From the NCBI RefSeq assembly GCF_900148835.1, contig NZ_FRYK01000002.1, positions 248,001 through 312,000 on the forward strand: a DNA stretch of 64,000 nt, given 5' to 3'. This document shows positions 1 to 8,101 of this stretch, piece after piece. Every line of letters starts with the position of its first letter. Position 1 is the first letter of the stretch. Made by a program: the position numbers and the translations under genes. The DNA comes from Flavobacterium cucumis. Lineage in GTDB: Bacteria; Bacteroidota; Bacteroidia; Flavobacteriales; Flavobacteriaceae. The notes beneath the pieces were generated by a model. The model worked only from the letters and a program-made list of their open reading frames with translations. It was not told the origin of the DNA and ran no database searches.

Positions 1-871
1 TTTCGTTTGGCCCACTCTCACAATTAAAAGAAACGACTGGTGTTCCTAAACTTAAAGCTTCCAGAAGAACCATTGGAAAACCTTCATATAAACTGGTTAA
101 AACTAAAAAATGTGCTTGAGAAATATAAGCAATTGGATTTTCATTATAACCAACTAAATGAACAAAATCAGTAAGCTTAAGTGCACTCACTTTAGCCTTT
201 ATTTTATTTAATTCTGGACCATTGCCAACAATTACTAAATGAAAATCTTTTTTTGGCAATTCAGATAAGGAATAACTCTCAATTAATTGAAGAAATTGTT
301 TTAATTTAACTAATCGTCCAACAGCAACAATAAACTTAAACGGTATTTCATTTACTTGATTAGTTTCAAATTTAGAAATAGCGTTATAAATAACTTCTGT
401 TTGATTGTAATTGTATTTTTTTTGGATTTTATCATGTATGCCCATAGAAACTGCAATTATTTTGTTCTTGAGAATTTTTGCAGCTATCCACTTATTCGAA
501 GTAAAATATTCCTCTAAATTACTGCTATGAACAGTATAAATAATTTTAGTTTTAGCATAAATATAATTTAAAAACAAGAATTCCATTAGAGGATTAATTC
601 GATAACGAAAATCAATTACTTGTGGTATTTTATTTTTTTTGAGATATAATTTTAATTTAAAATATTTTACAAATTTTGAATACTTACCCAAAACTAACAA
701 CTTGCCTGAATACTTATAAGTGAATTTGCTTTCTAATATAATCGTGTGAACTTCAACTCCATTTTCATGCAATAGATTCGTAAGATTTGCAAATACTCGT
801 TCCAAACCACCATCAGCCAACTTATAGCCTATTATGGCTACTTTTATCTGTTTTTTTTGGCCGTTTTCCAT
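1..871 (-). CDS. Glycosyltransferase, GT4 family (partial, 3' end outside window)
   Basis: The frame opens at an ATG at 871 and stays open for 290 codons to the left edge, so the end of the protein is missing. Near residues 258-290 it carries the GT4 signature: an acidic EGFP segment with two glutamates eight residues apart (E263 and E271), then GTPVV and a C-terminal GPNE. This is the nucleotide-sugar site of retaining GT-B enzymes. The N-terminus (residues 20-25, DGGLER) fits the glycine-rich acceptor loop. It is divergent from the GT2 gene at 925 with only about 50 bases between them, in a surface polysaccharide locus. It probably adds one sugar to a lipid-linked glycan at the cytoplasmic membrane; donor and acceptor cannot be told. 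Confidence 0.85.
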   Translation of the reverse strand, partial: MENGQKKQIKVAIIGYKLADGGLERVFANLTNLLHENGVEVHTIILESKFTYKYSGKLLVLGKYSKFVKYFKLKLYLKKNKIPQVIDFRYRINPLMEFLFLNYIYAKTKIIYTVHSSNLEEYFTSNKWIAAKILKNKIIAVSMGIHDKIQKKYNYNQTEVIYNAISKFETNQVNEIPFKFIVAVGRLVKLKQFLQLIESYSLSELPKKDFHLVIVGNGPELNKIKAKVSALKLTDFVHLVGYNENPIAYISQAHFLVLTSLYEGFPMVLLEALSLGTPVVSFNCESGPNE

Positions 872-924
872 TTAGGTTCAATTTGTTTTATAATTTAGCA
901 TAAAAATAGATTTAAAAAAACGAA

Positions 925-1800
925 ATGCAAAATTTTCCACTAGTAAGTATTATTTGTTTATCATATAACCATGAAGCTTATGTAGTTGAAGCCTTGAATT
1001 CTGTTATTAATCAAACCTATCCAAATATTGAATTACTCATCGCAGATGATTGCAGTATCGATTCATCAGCAATTGTGATACAAAATTGGTTAAAAAAACA
1101 TCCTAACGTATATTTTCAAGCAAATGCTAAGAATTTAGGTAATACAAAAACTTTCAATCAATTAGTAGAAAAAGCTAAGGGCAAATATATAATCGATTTA
1201 GCTGCAGACGATCTATTATTACCTGATTGCGTTACAAAACAAGTAACAACTTTTCAAAACACTAAAAATAAAAACCTGGGTGTTGTCTATGGAAATTTAA
1301 AAGAAATTGATGAAAATGGTTTTTTTTTAACTGATTATTACACTGAGAAAGACAATCCAAAAAGTGGTAATATTTATGAAATGGTTATCAGTAATGCTAC
1401 TAAAATTTGTTCCGTTTCATGTATGATCAAACGAGAAGTTTTTGAATCTCTTGGGTATTATAACGAAAGTCTATTTTATGAAGATTTAGACCTATGGGTT
1501 AGAGTCTCAAGAAAATATGACTTTGAATACATATCTGATTTTTTGGTAAAAAAAAGGGTTTTACCTCAATCATTAGGGGCACACTTTTATAAGAAAAATA
1601 ATAAAATAACAAAACAACTGCATTATTCTACATTAGTGATTCTGAAAAATGCCTATTATTTAAATCATTCTAAAAGCGAATTCAAAGCTTTACTAGGTAG
1701 AATAAAATATGAATTTATTATATTTTTAAAATCTCGAGAATACACGCTTTTATTCCGATTACTTTTTTTAGGTATAAAAACGAAATGGAAAAGCTTATAA
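925..1800 (+). CDS. Glycosyltransferase, GT2 family
   Basis: This 291-residue protein begins with the classic GT-A fold of family 2: VSIICLSYNHEAYV at residues 7-20, an ADDCS nucleotide-binding motif near 40-44, and AADDLLLP near 92-99, which supplies the metal-binding DxD-like aspartates. A conserved YEDLDLWVR segment near 187-195 resembles the ED catalytic-base motif. No transmembrane anchor is evident, so it is likely a peripheral membrane enzyme of polysaccharide assembly. Its stop codon abuts the stop of the convergent acyltransferase gene. It is the only plus-strand gene of the polysaccharide block. Substrate unknown. Confidence 0.88.
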   Translation: MQNFPLVSIICLSYNHEAYVVEALNSVINQTYPNIELLIADDCSIDSSAIVIQNWLKKHPNVYFQANAKNLGNTKTFNQLVEKAKGKYIIDLAADDLLLPDCVTKQVTTFQNTKNKNLGVVYGNLKEIDENGFFLTDYYTEKDNPKSGNIYEMVISNATKICSVSCMIKREVFESLGYYNESLFYEDLDLWVRVSRKYDFEYISDFLVKKRVLPQSLGAHFYKKNNKITKQLHYSTLVILKNAYYLNHSKSEFKALLGRIKYEFIIFLKSREYTLLFRLLFLGIKTKWKSL

Positions 1801-2499
1801 ATTTTCAACATCCCAATTTCTTTTTATATTTTTATTCAAAAGTTGGGCAGGAATACCTCCTATTAAAACATTCTCACCCAAAACAGTATAATCTTTACTA
1901 CACAATGTGTTTGAAGCGATGGTACAATAATTTGGTGTTTTAGTTTTTGAAAGAAGTGTAACTCTATTACTAATAAAATTATAATTTCCAATTACGATAG
2001 GCGCTGTCACTTTATAAACTGCATTTGTTTCGGTATTTATCATTTCATGAAAATTAGTATCAATAACCTGAGATTCTGAGCCTATTCTTGCATAATTACC
2101 AAAAGTAATACTTTCAGTACAAATGATTTTACCTCTTGAACCAATAGAAGATTTATCGCCCATTTCAAGAACTGCACCTTCTTTTACATACAAAAAATTA
2201 TCCTTTCCGAATTGTACTTTACCGTTAAAAATAACCTTCCCTTCTATCATTATTTCCGCTAATCCAATACTAACTGAGTTCATTTCATAAGGTTCACCAA
2301 AACCAATCATAGCTCTTTTAATTGGAGCATTTAAAATGATTTCGCCTTTAATGCTTTGAAATTTTACTTTTCCATAAAAAACAACGGGAAGTTTTACTGC
2401 AACATCAAAAGGGAACTTTCTAAAATTGAAATACAATGTTTTTATCCAATTTACTTTTGAAACAAATGAAATTTTATTTTTAAATCGATTTACAATCAT
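1795..2499 (-). CDS. Hexapeptide-repeat acyltransferase (LbH fold)
   Basis: The 234-residue protein shows the irregular hexapeptide pattern ([LIV]-G-x4) of a left-handed parallel beta helix across about residues 55-225, including GNYNFISNRV and GENVLIGGIPA near the C-terminus, typical of WbbJ/NodL-like O-acetyltransferases. It probably transfers an acetyl group from acetyl-CoA to a sugar of the surface polysaccharide. The gene starts 4 bases inside the end of the flippase gene (ATGA-type overlap), so the two are probably translated together. Residue-level substrate prediction is not possible. Confidence 0.8.
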   Translation of the reverse strand: MIVNRFKNKISFVSKVNWIKTLYFNFRKFPFDVAVKLPVVFYGKVKFQSIKGEIILNAPIKRAMIGFGEPYEMNSVSIGLAEIMIEGKVIFNGKVQFGKDNFLYVKEGAVLEMGDKSSIGSRGKIICTESITFGNYARIGSESQVIDTNFHEMINTETNAVYKVTAPIVIGNYNFISNRVTLLSKTKTPNYCTIASNTLCSKDYTVLGENVLIGGIPAQLLNKNIKRNWDVENL

Positions 2500-3974
2500 T
2501 TTTCTTCTCTATTAAAATAACTAAAAATTGACACCTTTTTATTTAATGTGACTAGTGAATAAATTAAAGAACTCACTAAAACAAAAGATTTTAATACTAA
2601 TAAAAATGGAATCTCACTGTAAAAACTTAGCGTAAAGATTGTTGTACAAAACAATAAATTGATAAAGAAAATTTGGAGTGTACTTTTTACTAATTTCAGA
2701 TGATAACGTCTTGATGAAATCAAATATACGCCAATAAGATGTATAAAATAATAAATTAAAAACGAACACCCTAAACCATCAAATCCTTTAAGATAATACC
2801 CTGTAATACAAAAAATTACAAAAATAAAATTAAAAAAAAGAGAGGTCTTTACAAAGACTTTCGAATCTGCTTTAGCAATAAACACATAGCCAATTGGGAA
2901 AGAAACAGCCTTAAACAGCATAGCAAAAATTGCCCAATCCAGCATTGGAACAAGAGGAATAAATGCTGATGAAAAGAATATTTTTATAAAAAACGCACTA
3001 AAAATTGAAAATAAAATTAGAATTGGTGTAATAATCAAAAGAGAAATTTCAATTTGCTTGTTTACAGAACTGGATAATTTTTTAAAATCTGAAATTTGAG
3101 CCACTAAACGTGGATAATATTCCATAGACATTGCACTAAATATAAAGCCCACATAAGTATTTAGAATTACTATTCCAACATTAAACAAACCCACTTCATT
3201 CAACCCATCAATTCTTCCTATAAAAATCTGGACAATATAATTAGCTAATACAGGTAAAAATGACAAAAGCATTAATAAACTTCCAAACTTGATAATGTTC
3301 TCTCCACTTTCAATAGCAGATTTAAAACTAATTTTTACATCAGGATTAAAGAGAAAACGCAAAAAATAATTACTTATAAAATAGTTTACCAATGCTGTAA
3401 GTATAATCACATAAATTATTGCCTCAATTTTAAAAAAATAAAAAAAAGGAATGATTAAAACTAAGCCAATTATATTTGAAATTAAATTAGACTTTGCTAA
3501 TTGACTGAACTTACTACTACCTTGTAAAATTGCGTTATTCCCTGCAGTCAAGCAATTCAAAAAAATTGCAACAGCTAAAAAGAAAAAAAGATACCAATAA
3601 CTACTACTTGAAAAAATAATAGTACTTAAAAAAAAGGATAATGTCGTTGCTAATAAAAAACCTATAAAACCAGAAATGAGAACAAGTTTAGAAATAACAG
3701 CGATATTGTGTTGTACTTCATTTTCGCTCTTAATTGAATTTTCCTCTGCAATTTTTCTTACTCCGCTTACATCTATACCAACCAATGAAATTTGCTTAAT
3801 TAAATCGGAAGTATGAAGCAAAACGCTATACACACCATAACCATAAGAACCAATTAATGTAGCAATAATTTTAGATTTAATAATAGCAGTAACAATAGTA
3901 ACCAATTGAACACTACCGAAAATCGAAGTTGATTTTAAAATTGTTTTGTATGAATTTTTATTATCCAAAATCAA
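2496..3974 (-). CDS. Wzx-like oligosaccharide flippase (MATE/MOP superfamily)
   Basis: A 492-residue, very hydrophobic protein with roughly 12-14 predicted membrane spans, including an N-terminal stretch ending in GSYGYGVYSVL, the usual signature of the polysaccharide biosynthesis protein/RfbX family. It should move undecaprenyl-linked oligosaccharide across the cytoplasmic membrane. The only start consistent with the conserved N-terminus is TTG at 3974, which overlaps the upstream aminotransferase stop as TTGA; no ATG lies nearby in frame. Together with the acyltransferase, aminotransferase and FemAB-like genes it forms a tightly overlapping minus-strand operon. Confidence 0.85.
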   Translation of the reverse strand: MILDNKNSYKTILKSTSIFGSVQLVTIVTAIIKSKIIATLIGSYGYGVYSVLLHTSDLIKQISLVGIDVSGVRKIAEENSIKSENEVQHNIAVISKLVLISGFIGFLLATTLSFFLSTIIFSSSSYWYLFFFLAVAIFLNCLTAGNNAILQGSSKFSQLAKSNLISNIIGLVLIIPFFYFFKIEAIIYVIILTALVNYFISNYFLRFLFNPDVKISFKSAIESGENIIKFGSLLMLLSFLPVLANYIVQIFIGRIDGLNEVGLFNVGIVILNTYVGFIFSAMSMEYYPRLVAQISDFKKLSSSVNKQIEISLLIITPILILFSIFSAFFIKIFFSSAFIPLVPMLDWAIFAMLFKAVSFPIGYVFIAKADSKVFVKTSLFFNFIFVIFCITGYYLKGFDGLGCSFLIYYFIHLIGVYLISSRRYHLKLVKSTLQIFFINLLFCTTIFTLSFYSEIPFLLVLKSFVLVSSLIYSLVTLNKKVSIFSYFNREEK

Positions 3975-5089
3975 TAGTGATTTAAAACGGTTATAATATG
4001 TTGGATTTCGGAAGCTTTCAAACCCGAATTCAATGGAATACTCAAAACCTCATCGTGAATTTTCTCTGTGATTGGGAATGATGACAGATTCCAATTCGTT
4101 AAGGCCTTTTGTTTATGTGGTGGAATGGGATAATGAATCATGGTATCAATTCCATTCTCCTTTAGATATTTTTGTAAATCTAATCGGTTTGAAGTTCGAA
4201 TCACAAACAAATGAAACACGTGATTTTGAGACAAATCCCATGTTGGTAATATTACTTTATTATTTTTAATTTCAGACAGATAGCGTCTCGCTATGCTTCT
4301 TCTAGACTCGTTTTCCGAATCTAATTGTTTTAATTTAATGTTTAAAAAAGCCGCTTGTAATTCATCTAATCTAGAATTCACACCCATAATTTCGTTTTCA
4401 TATTTTACTTTTGAACCATAATTTCGAATTGAAAATAGTACTTCAGCTAGTTCATCATCATTAGTAGTAATAGCACCTCCATCGCCTAAAGCACCAAGAT
4501 TTTTTCCAGGATAAAAGCTAAAGGCCGCAGCATGACTTAAATTTCCTGCTCTTGCTTCATCAAGCTTCCAACTTCCAGCTTCCAACTTACTACCATGTGC
4601 TTGCGCTGCATCTTCGATAACCAATAAATTATGCTTTTGAGCGATATTATGTATTGCTTTCATTTCGCACAATTGCCCGTATAAATGAACTGGTAAAATA
4701 GCTTTGATGTTTGACGTTATTTTAGCTTCAATTTCTTCTGGATTGATATTATAAGTTTCTAATCTCGGCTCTATTAAAACAGGAACTAAATCGGCTTGTA
4801 AAACTGCTAAAATACTTGCGATATAGGTATTTGCTGGAACGATTACTTCATCGCCTTTTTGAAGCTTTCCTAAATGAATATAAGCTTTAAAAATTAGCAC
4901 TAAAGCATCCAAACCATTTCCTACTCCAATACAATGTTTTGCACCGCAATAAGTAGCAAAATCGGTTTCAAATTGTTTTACTTCGTTACCTAAAATATAC
5001 CACCCACCTTCTAAGAATTGCTTCATTTTATTCTGAAAAGCAGCTTCAAAAGGTTGGTTCAACTTTTTTAAATTTAAGAAGTGTATCAT
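3971..5089 (-). CDS. DegT/DnrJ/EryC1/StrS family sugar aminotransferase
   Basis: This 372-residue PLP enzyme is of the kind that makes amino sugars from nucleotide-linked keto-sugars. Visible landmarks are VGNGLDAL near residues 56-63, IEDAAQAHG at 158-166 (the cofactor-ring aspartate) and SFYPGKNLGALGDGG at 191-205, where K196 should form the Schiff base. The segment between HG (166) and GNL (182) is several residues longer than usual; residues 167-176 are encoded by a perfect-looking 14-base tandem repeat (4563-4590) of the kind seen in this genome's intergenic spacers. The fold's core motifs are intact, so the enzyme is probably still active. It overlaps the next gene by ATGA. Confidence 0.9.
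   Translation of the reverse strand: MIHFLNLKKLNQPFEAAFQNKMKQFLEGGWYILGNEVKQFETDFATYCGAKHCIGVGNGLDALVLIFKAYIHLGKLQKGDEVIVPANTYIASILAVLQADLVPVLIEPRLETYNINPEEIEAKITSNIKAILPVHLYGQLCEMKAIHNIAQKHNLLVIEDAAQAHGSKLEAGSWKLDEARAGNLSHAAAFSFYPGKNLGALGDGGAITTNDDELAEVLFSIRNYGSKVKYENEIMGVNSRLDELQAAFLNIKLKQLDSENESRRSIARRYLSEIKNNKVILPTWDLSQNHVFHLFVIRTSNRLDLQKYLKENGIDTMIHYPIPPHKQKALTNWNLSSFPITEKIHDEVLSIPLNSGLKASEIQHIITVLNHY
4563..4590. repeat. Two 14-bp tandem units inside the aminotransferase gene
   Basis: The units AGCTTCCAACTTCC (4563-4576) and AGCTTCCAACTTAC (4577-4590) follow each other directly and differ at one base. Similar purine/pyrimidine-biased words fill several intergenic spacers in this window (for example 15859-15890). 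Here the repeat lies in frame within the coding sequence of the DegT aminotransferase, encoding residues 167-176. Confidence 0.85.
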
Positions 5090-6066
5090 AGTAAAACCTT
5101 ATCCAACAATTTGTAATTTTTAATTTCAATTTCATAAAAATCTTGTGTAATAGAACGTGCTCCAAAACTTTCCTTCCAATACAATAAACCTTCATTTATA
5201 TTTCGTCCCTCGCTTTCATTTGAAATTCCAAAATCAAAATAGTCTTTATCTTTAAAAACATTTGAAATTAAATAATCATGTAAAAAGTCTAAACTACCCA
5301 ATTCATTTTTTTTAGTATTAGCCGAAATATATTGTGAGTGTGCTACAAAATTACTTTCAAAAACAGTAGTTCCAGCAACAATTTTATCGTTTTGGTAAAC
5401 ATTAAATTGTCGAATATTCTTTGGAAATCTATTATGCAAATGTTGAATCTCTTCCAATGAATGCACTGGTTTTACTTGATATTTATCGACTAAATTGGGA
5501 ATTAAGATTTCGCTCCAAAAAAGTTCGAAATTAGCTTCTTCTTTGACAATTAAATCATTTTTAATTCCACGTTTAATGCCATTTTTTCTATCACGAGAAT
5601 ACGTAAATTTGGCTTTTAAATCAAGCACAGACAAAACATCTCTTCTAACCAGCTTTCCTTGCATTAAAAATACCAGATATTGAAACTCGTTTGAGGGAAT
5701 CTGGTGATAAATTGTTGGTATTTCTTTAAAAGTTGCTTTTTGAACCCCTTTTTGATTCCAATATTCAAAAACTTCTTTGGCAATTAAAATAAAATCGGAA
5801 AGGCGTGTTTTCTGATTAATAAGAATACCTCCATAAGTTAAGCCTTGATGCGAAAAAACGTGTTGGTTAGAAATATTAGCTGGAACTAATGCTTGTAATT
5901 TATGATTTTCATCAAAAACTAACAAAGAATAATCCTCAAATCGATCTTGATGGTATTCCATAAAATCGCGGTGAAACAAAAAAGTAGCATTTTTGGCTTG
6001 TGCTACAAATTCGTTCCAAACATCATAATTTTCTGATTTATACTTCTGTATGTGATATTGTTTCAA
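5086..6066 (-). CDS. FemAB/GNAT-like N-acyltransferase
   Basis: A 326-residue soluble protein with the layout of FemAB-like acyl-CoA N-acyltransferases: an N-terminal half with a HRDFMEYH-type segment near residues 32-39 and ALVPANI near 60-66, and a C-terminal half with AGTTVFES near 229-236 and a LGSLDFLHDYLI helix near 256-267. It directly overlaps the sugar aminotransferase, so the likely job is to acylate the new amino group of that sugar. The start is TTG at 6066; no in-frame ATG gives a better N-terminus. The family is recognised from overall pattern only, and the acyl donor is unknown. Confidence 0.65.
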   Translation of the reverse strand: MKQYHIQKYKSENYDVWNEFVAQAKNATFLFHRDFMEYHQDRFEDYSLLVFDENHKLQALVPANISNQHVFSHQGLTYGGILINQKTRLSDFILIAKEVFEYWNQKGVQKATFKEIPTIYHQIPSNEFQYLVFLMQGKLVRRDVLSVLDLKAKFTYSRDRKNGIKRGIKNDLIVKEEANFELFWSEILIPNLVDKYQVKPVHSLEEIQHLHNRFPKNIRQFNVYQNDKIVAGTTVFESNFVAHSQYISANTKKNELGSLDFLHDYLISNVFKDKDYFDFGISNESEGRNINEGLLYWKESFGARSITQDFYEIEIKNYKLLDKVLL

Positions 6067-6175
6067 CTTTTAAATATAAAGTGGAAATTTACTAATTTTT
6101 TTATTGTTAGGATTTAAATCCTACTTTTTTTAAAAAAAAATAGTACATTAGAACCGTTGATATCACTAAACCAAT

Positions 6176-8002
6176 ATGTTAAAAAAGGTAGGCTACTTTT
6201 TATTTTTGGTCCAAATTCTAATTCCAAGCGTTATTAATGCGCAGGATATTTCTTTGTTTACGCAGATCAACGGCAGGTATGATTTTACCTTCATAGGAAA
6301 CACCTTAAATCCTTCCGAAAACAACAATTCGACACCTTCTTTTTTATTAACATCATCATCTGCAACGCTGAATCTTAGCAGCGATGACAGGATTGAAAGA
6401 GCTTATTTATATTGGGCAGGTAGTGGATCAGGTGATGCGAATGTAAAATTAAATGGATTTGATATCACACCCGATCAATTAAGTAATGTTACCGGTTCTT
6501 TTAGCAACTTCACCTACTTTAGTGCATTTAAAGACATAACACTTTTAGTACAGTCTATTGGGAATGGAACCTATACCCTTTCAGATTTTGATATTAATAA
6601 CTTAGTGGCAACTTATGCCACTAACGCAACACAATTTGCAGGTTGGGCAATATTGATTGTCTATGAAAACCCAAATTTAACTTTAAATCAAATCAATATT
6701 TATCAAGGCTTAGAAGCGCTGTCACCAAATCCTTTTGTAATTCCTGCTATAATAGACAATATGGAAATTCAATTGGATAATTTATATTTAATCAGCAATA
6801 CAGGAGCAAAAATTGGATTCATTGCTTGGGAAGGAGATCGATTAATACAGGAAAGTGAACGCCTTAGTTTTTCTGCTAATGGAACAACAACAATTTTAAG
6901 CAATCCTTTAAATCCAGGCAACAACGCTTTTAATGGAACCCACACAGAAACAAACGCTACTAATCTATTCAATATGGATTTAGATGTTTATTCAATTGAA
7001 AATTATATAGTGCCCGGTACTACTGCCGCAACAGTATCGCTGCAATCAGGTCAAGATTATGTTATGTTAAACACTGTTGTCACAAAACTGAACAGTCAAT
7101 TACCGGACGCAACCATTCTACTAGACACCCCTATTTCCAGTTGTAATTCAAGAGAAGTCACAATTAATTTTACCGTTTCAAATTTAAATAGTACCGAAGT
7201 TCTTCAAACCAACACTCCTATTACTTTTTATGCAGAAAACCAAGTAATTACTACTATCTACACTCAAAATGAAATTCCAATAGGTGGGTTTGAAAATGGA
7301 ACTATAACACTATCCATTCCATCAACAATTCCGTTAAATTTTACACTTATTGCAAATGTTGATGACATCGATAATGGAACTGGAATAATCCCCGAATTAA
7401 TTGAGAATAACAATTCTTTTCAAATTGAAATCGAGTTGATTGTAAATCCAATTTTCAACAACTTAAATTCTTTAACTACGTGTAACCTCGGATTAACTCG
7501 AGGTCTTTTTGATTTTTCAAATTATTCAGAAGCTGTTAAAACAGATCCGAATCATGTTGTTTCGTTTCATGAAAGCTTTGAAGACGCCGTACAAAACACA
7601 AGTCCAATTACAAACATTTCAAACTACGATGCAGTAACAACTCCAAAAGAAATTTTCGTACGAATCGATAACGGATGTTTTTCTGTTACTTCATTTTTAT
7701 TGTTGACCGAGAATTGTCCCCCTACGGTTTACAACGCCGTTTCTCCAAATAATGATTTTTCAAATGATACTTTTTTTATCGAGGGCCTTCGCGACATTTT
7801 CACAAATTTTGAATTATTAATTTACAACCGTTGGGGCAAACTCCTATGGACTGGAAACAACAATAAACCAGACTGGGATGGCTATGTTGAAGACGGCGTA
7901 GGAAGTACCTTAGCACCCTCAGGCACTTACTATTACATACTATATCTAAATGACACAAATTATCCTGAACCATTAACAGGTTATTTGTATATAAATCGAT
8001 AA
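6176..8002 (+). CDS. Secreted protein with T9SS type B (gliding motility-associated) C-terminal domain
   Basis: The 608-residue protein has a signal peptide (KK at 3-4, hydrophobic core, cleavage near NAQ at residues 21-23). Residues about 30-310 form a beta-rich module with YLYWAGSGSGDA and a GWAILIVYENP segment, a pattern I associate with DUF3344-like surface modules. The last 85 or so residues start at NAVSPNND and include LLIYNRWGKLLW and PSGTYYYILYL, the hallmark of the gliding motility-associated C-terminal domain that directs export by the type IX secretion system and stays attached at the cell surface. It is monocistronic, divergent from the polysaccharide operon. The ligand is unknown; adhesion is a reasonable guess. 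Confidence 0.88.
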   Translation: MLKKVGYFLFLVQILIPSVINAQDISLFTQINGRYDFTFIGNTLNPSENNNSTPSFLLTSSSATLNLSSDDRIERAYLYWAGSGSGDANVKLNGFDITPDQLSNVTGSFSNFTYFSAFKDITLLVQSIGNGTYTLSDFDINNLVATYATNATQFAGWAILIVYENPNLTLNQINIYQGLEALSPNPFVIPAIIDNMEIQLDNLYLISNTGAKIGFIAWEGDRLIQESERLSFSANGTTTILSNPLNPGNNAFNGTHTETNATNLFNMDLDVYSIENYIVPGTTAATVSLQSGQDYVMLNTVVTKLNSQLPDATILLDTPISSCNSREVTINFTVSNLNSTEVLQTNTPITFYAENQVITTIYTQNEIPIGGFENGTITLSIPSTIPLNFTLIANVDDIDNGTGIIPELIENNNSFQIEIELIVNPIFNNLNSLTTCNLGLTRGLFDFSNYSEAVKTDPNHVVSFHESFEDAVQNTSPITNISNYDAVTTPKEIFVRIDNGCFSVTSFLLLTENCPPTVYNAVSPNNDFSNDTFFIEGLRDIFTNFELLIYNRWGKLLWTGNNNKPDWDGYVEDGVGSTLAPSGTYYYILYLNDTNYPEPLTGYLYINR

Positions 8003-8101
8003 ATAGTGCTTAACAAAAGTTAAAATTTCTTAAATACGATTCCTACAATATTAAAATCGAAGATAATTTTTATCTTTAGCCATTACTAAACCAAAAAAAA
8101 C

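Noticed and set aside
4072..4269. 65-codon plus-strand frame within the aminotransferase gene
   Set aside because: No protein-like features, no promoter and full overlap with a well-supported gene on the minus strand.
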